64,000 nucleotides of DNA from Berberis thunbergii (taxonomy: Eukaryota; Streptophyta; Magnoliopsida; Ranunculales; Berberidaceae): contig QNQO01000536.1 of assembly GCA_003290165.1 (NCBI GenBank), positions 1 to 64,000 on the forward strand. Reading direction: 5' to 3'. This document shows, piece by piece, positions 58,153-64,000 of the stretch. How positions within the stretch are numbered: position 1 is the stretch's first letter; every line of letters starts with the position of its first letter. The notes under the pieces are model-generated. The model had not been told where the DNA came from. It worked only from the letters and a program-made list of their open reading frames with translations, and made no database searches. The position numbers and the translations under genes were made by a program.

Positions 58153-58446
58153 CTAAGGAGGAAATTGTAGAAGTTGTGATACCTGATATGCAGAGGAGGC
58201 AGTGCCAAGGAGGAAATTGCTTGGGAATGGAGAAGAACCATCACTTGTAGTTTGATGTATGGGATCAGCAAGGAAACCAAGTCTGGTGAAATCATTTTCC
58301 ATCTCAACATAGTCCTCATTTACAGCATGGACAACAGCATCAATCAAAATCTGTTTATTTTGCTGCAAATACAGAAGGATAAAGAGAGTGAGCACCATGT
58401 TGCAAATAGACCAGAATGAAACCTGTTCCTGTGCATGTAAAATCAC
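58153..58446 (-). pseudogene. Chimeric open frame: ABC1-type kinase piece joined to beta-glucosidase start
   Basis: One frame of 97 codons. Residues about 28-53 (NKQILIDAVVHAVNEDYVEMENDFTRLGFL) match the conserved helix of plant ABC1K proteins (ACTIVITY OF BC1 COMPLEX kinases of plastid and mitochondrion). Residues about 70-90 (SSPFPSNFLLGTASSAYQ) match the start of GH1 beta-glucosidases (FPxxFxFGTASSAYQ). The two meet with DPIHQTTSDG between them and no stop. The join could be an original exon-intron arrangement read through or a true fusion made in the element. Neither part has a catalytic residue. The ATG used is arbitrary, since the frame may continue from a spliced exon. Confidence 0.6.
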
Positions 58447-58478
58447 AGCCCCACACCTGCAAAATCAGTCCTTACTAA
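58439..58478. repeat. 40-base block shared with CACTA element D
   Basis: 39 of 40 bases equal 31004-31043. On the minus strand it begins before the ABC1/GH1 frame with a TTTTGCAG acceptor-like end, so it may be an intron-exon edge. Confidence 0.85.
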
Positions 58479-58704
58479 CAATCACTTGAACCAAAATCGT
58501 TTAAATTTATCATTTAGGCACGAGCTGAGCTCACCTAAAATAGCTAGCCAATACTGCCTTTTATGGCTAATAAAATAGGTTACTATAGAGGAAGAAGAAG
58601 AAAAATACTATATGGCTGCAATGCACGAGTTTTTTTACAAACACCTCCTAAGGATGGCTTAGCTAACTAGATAAGAATGTCACTGCCATGAGGATGAAAT
58701 TTCA

Positions 58705-60112
<1,408 letters not shown>

Positions 60113-60900
60113 TGCAGAGATGACGATGCTAGGCAATGAAAATTTCTCACAATTTATAAGTATGCTCTCAACATAGTGGAATAAAAGATTAGCTCTCAAA
60201 ATAGAATGGAATAAACACTCAAACTAAAAATTTTGAAAGAATAAACCAATGGCTCTTAGGTGGAATTCATCAATTTTAGGAAAAATTTACTTTAAGAAAT
60301 AGATTCTAAGCATAGATTTCACTATGTCATGCACTGTTAAGTGTTAACTGAGCAATTAAGATTTGTCCAATATCTAACCCAAATGAATTACAAATGGGAA
60401 CCCTGATTCTGAATGGAAAAATGAGAAATAATGTAATTCGAACAAAAGAAATCATAGCAGTCCATGATTCACAAACGAGTGTCAACAAAGAACTTCAATC
60501 TCACAGAAACAGATTGAGAATATGCAAGTGATGAAGTGACATCCCACACTTCACTAACACTCAGCTCATCTTGATTGCTAGTATACCATACTGCAGTAAA
60601 GATAAGTTACTCTTGATGTTTTACTTCAATTCCTAATTTAACCATACATAAAGAAGGTGAACAAAGACAAAATAAATGAAGCCTGATATTTTATCCTCAA
60701 AGTAATCACAACTCAGGGCCTATTCTGCCACTTGTGTTGTTCTTGCAAAACAATAATCCAAAGAAAAACAGAACAAAACGAAGAAGAACAGATCTAAACC
60801 ATCGCAGGTTTGAAGAAGAACAAAACCATAAACCATCGCAGATTCGCAGGTTTGAAGAAGAACAGAACGAAAAAGCCACCAAAGAAGCAGGTTACCACTT
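60113..60900. other. Element E interior without genes
   Basis: AT-rich. The repeated GGTTTGAAGAAGAACA(A/G)AAC and CATCGCAG text at 60800-60870 is a short tandem duplication of about 42 bases. Nothing else recognised. Confidence 0.5.
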
Positions 60901-61260
60901 AACAAAGGTCCAGATCTGATCTCTGAGTCTGAGTTTCTTCTACTTCTGAGTTCGTCTTCCTTCGATTTGTTCTTCTTCTCTCTTCGTCTTCCTTCTTCTT
61001 CGATTTCTTCTTCTTCTTCCTTCGACTTCTTCCAAGTCTTTCAGTCTTCTTCCCTTCGATTTCTTCTTCTTCTCTCTTCTGGCTTTCTTACTTGGATCTG
61101 AAAAAAGAAAAAAATCGATCAGTCTTACTTGGACCTGAGTCGCCTCCTTCCTCGGTTCCTCGCCTCCTTCCTCGGTTCCTCGCCTCCTCGCCTCCTCTGG
61201 TTCGTCGCCTCGGTTCCTTGCCTCCTCGCCTCATCGCCTCTCTGTGTGTTTGAGAAGGGA
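60901..61260. other. CT-rich leader-like block with CCTCG repeats near the right end of E
   Basis: CTTCTTCTTC-rich sequence followed by tandem CTCGCCTCCTTCCTCGGTTC and CCTCG units at 61138-61245. On the plus strand it is CT-rich, i.e. GA-rich on the cargo strand, so it is not a leader for the minus-strand cargo in the manner of D; it could be a leader read rightward. Confidence 0.4.
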
Positions 61261-61382
61261 ATTCTAAATGTCGAGGAAACCAAAATTTGAAAAAATGAAA
61301 AAATGAGGGTTTGTGATCTTAACCGTCCGATCGTATCAAGATCTGAAAAAATGAGATTTAATTTGATATTTGATTAAAATCG

Positions 61383-61630
61383 AAGCGCTATCCTAAATGT
61401 AAGTAGCATAGCGCTTCGAAAGCGCTATGGTAGCTTTGGTAACGTTTTTTCTCATAGCGTTTTTTAAAGCGCTATTTAAGACATAACTAAGATAGCGCCT
61501 AACTAAAAAAAAAATTAAAAGCGCTATTGTAGCGTTTTTTTTTTTTTTTTTTTTAAAGACAAATAAGCGCTATCCTAGTGCCCACTTGGATAGCTCTTTA
61601 AAAAAGCGCTATCTAAGTGGCGTTACCTAA
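61383..61630. repeat. Right subterminal AGCGCT palindromes of element E
   Basis: ATAGCGCTTCGAAAGCGCTAT and similar sites at 61385-61620, with a T-run at 61527-61552. Confidence 0.85.
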
Positions 61631-61649
61631 GCTAATATTTGTAGTAGTG

Positions 61650-62774
61650 AATATATCTCGGAGCTATTTTTCCTCTTCCTCTAAACCTGATAACACTTCG
61701 CATGGAGGAAACTCTCAAGAAAACTCTATCACCTACTACAAACTCCAGATTTGTGCACCTACGATCTACGTAACTTTTTTGACGACTTTGAACTGTCTTC
61801 AATCGTCGTCGTATCAAATCTATCTTTTTAGTAGTGTCTCCGATGATATTGGGACCTATTACTGCAGAATCACCAACTTCAGCCCAACACATAGGAGATC
61901 TACAAGGTCTACCATACAATGTTTCATATGGTGCCAGATCGATACTCACTTGATAACTATTATTATAGTTGAACTCACATAACGGTAAATGATCTTCCCA
62001 ACTTCCACCAAAATCCAAAATACACGCCCTAAGAATGTCCTTGACTATTTGATTAACTCTCTCTAAGTGACCATCTGTCTGCGGGTGGTAAGCAGTGCTC
62101 ATGTCTAAACGAGTACCCAAAGCTTGCTGAAGACCGCCAAAACTGAGCAGTGAACAAAGAATCTCTATTGAGACAATCGATACAGGGGTTTCAGCAATCT
62201 AACTACCTCTCGAATAAATAAATGGGTCAAACTATTTGCAGTCCGATGAATACTAACTGGAATGAAATGAACACTCTTTGTCAACCGATCAACAATAACC
62301 CAAATCGACTCGTTCCCTCGTCTCGACCGTGGAAGTCCATCTATAAAATCCATCGTAATATTCTCCCATTTCCACATCGAAATCTCTAAAGTTTAGTTGT
62401 AACAAACCAGAAGGTTTCTGATGTTCAGCTTTGACCTGCTGATGAGTCAAACAGCGAGATACCAAGACTCCTACATCTCGTTTCATCCCAGGCCACCAAA
62501 ACGTACGGTGAAGATCACGATACATCTTTGTTCCACCAGGATGAATGGTGAAACGAGAATGATGTGCCTCTACTAGTATCTCATTACGCAAATCATCATC
62601 GGCTGGTACACACAATCTACCCTTAAACCTCAATCCGCCATCAGAACCAATAGACCAATCCGTAGGACAATCATCAACTGAGTCTATCACCAAATCCTCT
62701 ATTCTTTTACGTAAGGTTGGATCGGAAACTTGACCCTGCAACACTCTACTAATTAAAGATGGTTGAATCAACAA
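61650..62774 (-). pseudogene. Integrase of the chromodomain Gypsy element
   Basis: Zinc finger: EAHHSRFTIHPGG then CLTHQQVKAEHQ, where the second Cys of CxxC is His. Core: ITMDFIDGLPRS (first Asp), a region at about 62150-62130 holding the second Asp box (SDRD in relatives) where a one-base loss shifts the frame (reads VSIEIL), and STAYHPQTDGHLERVNQ with the Glu. The C-terminal part (PYETLYGRPCRSPMCW, FVVGDRVFLRVSSMR, RFRGRGKIAPRYI) ends at element E inside the GPY/F box. Inactive. Confidence 0.93.
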
Positions 62775-62865
62775 CTAGGCATAATTACACCTTTTGACGC
62801 AGAAATAGGCTGAACATTATAAGAAGCGAACACTGCTACCAACTCTAAGTAATGCATGGGATATC

Positions 62866-63219
62866 TCACGAAACCACTTTACCTTCTTGCATCAAAACAC
62901 ACCCTAAACTAGTAGCACAAGCATCTGTATAAACTACTATTTTCACCCCAGAAATAGGAATCGTCAACACTAGCGCTGATGTCAACTTAAACTTCAATGT
63001 TTCAAAAGCCTGCTCACATTCATCCGTCCATAAAGGAATATTCTTCCTAGTCAAAGTTGGCATAGGTGCGGCAATAATAAAAAATTTCTCAATAAATAGA
63101 CGATAATACCCAGCCAGACCAAGAAAACTACGAATCTCTAACACAGTAGTTGGTCTCTTCCAAGACTTAACTGCCTCAACTTTCTCGGGATCCACGGCAA
63201 TACCACTGCTAGAAATCAC
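62866..63219 (-). pseudogene. RT connection and RNase H of the chromodomain Gypsy element
   Basis: [56 protein letters not shown] and [23 protein letters not shown]. The RNase H first Asp is in YTDA (normally YCDAS). The domain is cut short: the region from 62775 to 62865 holds only fragments, so the remaining catalytic blocks (E, D, D) are absent. Confidence 0.88.
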
Positions 63220-63290
63220 ATGCCCTAGAAAACGAACCTCTGATTCCCGAAAATGACATTTACTAAACTTTGCATATAACTAGTGGCCAC

Positions 63291-64000
63291 TCAATATCTG
63301 TACAATACGATGTTAAGGTGTTCCTTATGTTCCTCATGACTCCTCGAATATACTAAAATATCATCAATGAACCCTATGACAAACTGATCCAAGTACGGGT
63401 GGAAGACCTGATTAATTAAGTCCATAAAGAAAGCTGGAGCATTTGTCAAACCAAAAGGGATCACTGGATACTCATACAATCCATACTGGGTTCTGAAAGC
63501 AGTCAAGGAAATACTTTGTTCTTCAACCCTCATCTGATGGTACCCAGACTGAAGATCAAGCTTTGAAAATACTACAACACATCTCAACTGATCCAACAAA
63601 TCATCAATGCGTGGAAGTTGATACTTATTCTTTATGGTGACCTTATTTAATTCTCGATAGTCAATGCACATCCTCAAAGATCCATCCCTTTTTTACACAA
63701 ATATTGTAGGCGCGCCCCAACAAGAATTACTCGATCGAATAAACCTAAAATCATACACACTTTAAAATAATTAATGATATCCCTTCAATATAGATGATAA
63801 CCTCAAATATACAATTGCATCCATTTAAATTCACACTAACATACAATCTAGCTGCACCTTCATGTCTTCCAATTGTTTAGGGGCAAGACGATAAGCGGGT
63901 TTCGATAACGGTGCGGTACCCAGAATAAGGTCTATCTTAAACTCTACCTCTCGACGAGGAGGAAGACTAGAAACCGCCTGGAAATCATCAGGAAAATCTC
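63291..64000 (-). pseudogene. Reverse transcriptase of the chromodomain Gypsy element (N-terminal to palm)
   Basis: From the window end: DDFQAVSSLPPRREVEFKIDLILG, SKPAYRLAPKQLEDMKVQLD, then extra AT-rich sequence of about 85 bases (63750-63835) that breaks the usual short link to FIRSSNSCWGAP. Next [42 protein letters not shown] (first Asp), [10 protein letters not shown] and FIDDILVYS (the FIDD catalytic pair intact), SHEEHKEHL. The sequence continues beyond the window. Confidence 0.92.

Overview
This window looks like repeat-dense nuclear DNA from a flowering plant, probably a eudicot. There are introns, LTR retrotransposons of the Tat and chromodomain (Tekay/Del-type) Gypsy lineages, plant L1-type LINEs, CACTA transposons, a hAT-like element, a chloroplast-derived insertion, and fragments of plant genes (MET1, RPT5, oxidosqualene cyclase, cytosolic thiolase, MORC). 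I find no intact host gene. The species cannot be read from the sequence.

Layout. 1-880 is the right end of a CACTA element inserted into a DNA methyltransferase MET1 relic (883-1315). 1723-14239 is Gypsy/Tat element A (minus strand). It keeps gag and an antisense extra ORF but has no pol, and CACTA element C (8150-13512) is nested in it. 14240-23006 is an F-box pseudogene split by element A at its left edge, a hAT-like element (14405-15431) and a LINE (about 15557-22390). 23155-39254 is Gypsy/Tat element B (minus strand) with degraded gag, protease, RT, RNase H, integrase and the antisense ORF; CACTA element D (30603-38145) sits in its gag. 39255-53090 is a pile of LINE pieces split by CACTA element F (41702-51071). 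53515-54560 is plastid rpoC1/rpoC2 DNA. 54832-64000 is a chromodomain Gypsy element (minus strand) whose integrase is split by CACTA element E (57558-61649).

Main result. The four whole CACTA elements encode no transposase that I can recognise, but they carry exon-intron fragments of about a dozen unrelated host genes, so they are Pack-CACTA elements. C carries the 26S proteasome ATPase RPT5 plus an unassigned gene. D carries an IQD protein, an oxidosqualene cyclase and an ATP10-like mitochondrial protein. E carries acetoacetyl-CoA thiolase and an open frame joining an ABC1-kinase piece to a beta-glucosidase piece. F carries a receptor kinase, an MHK/MAK-type kinase and a MORC ATPase, with weaker PIN-LIKES and mitochondrial pyruvate carrier matches. 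D, E and F have perfect 3-bp target duplications (TTG, AAT, ATA). C and D share one set of termini with different cargo. All recognised cargo in the four elements lies on the minus strand. Each whole element sits inside another transposon, which gives a readable order of insertion.

Limits. Product names come from recognising protein motifs by eye; exon edges are approximate unless a splice site is described. Several cargo exons remain unidentified and are listed as such.
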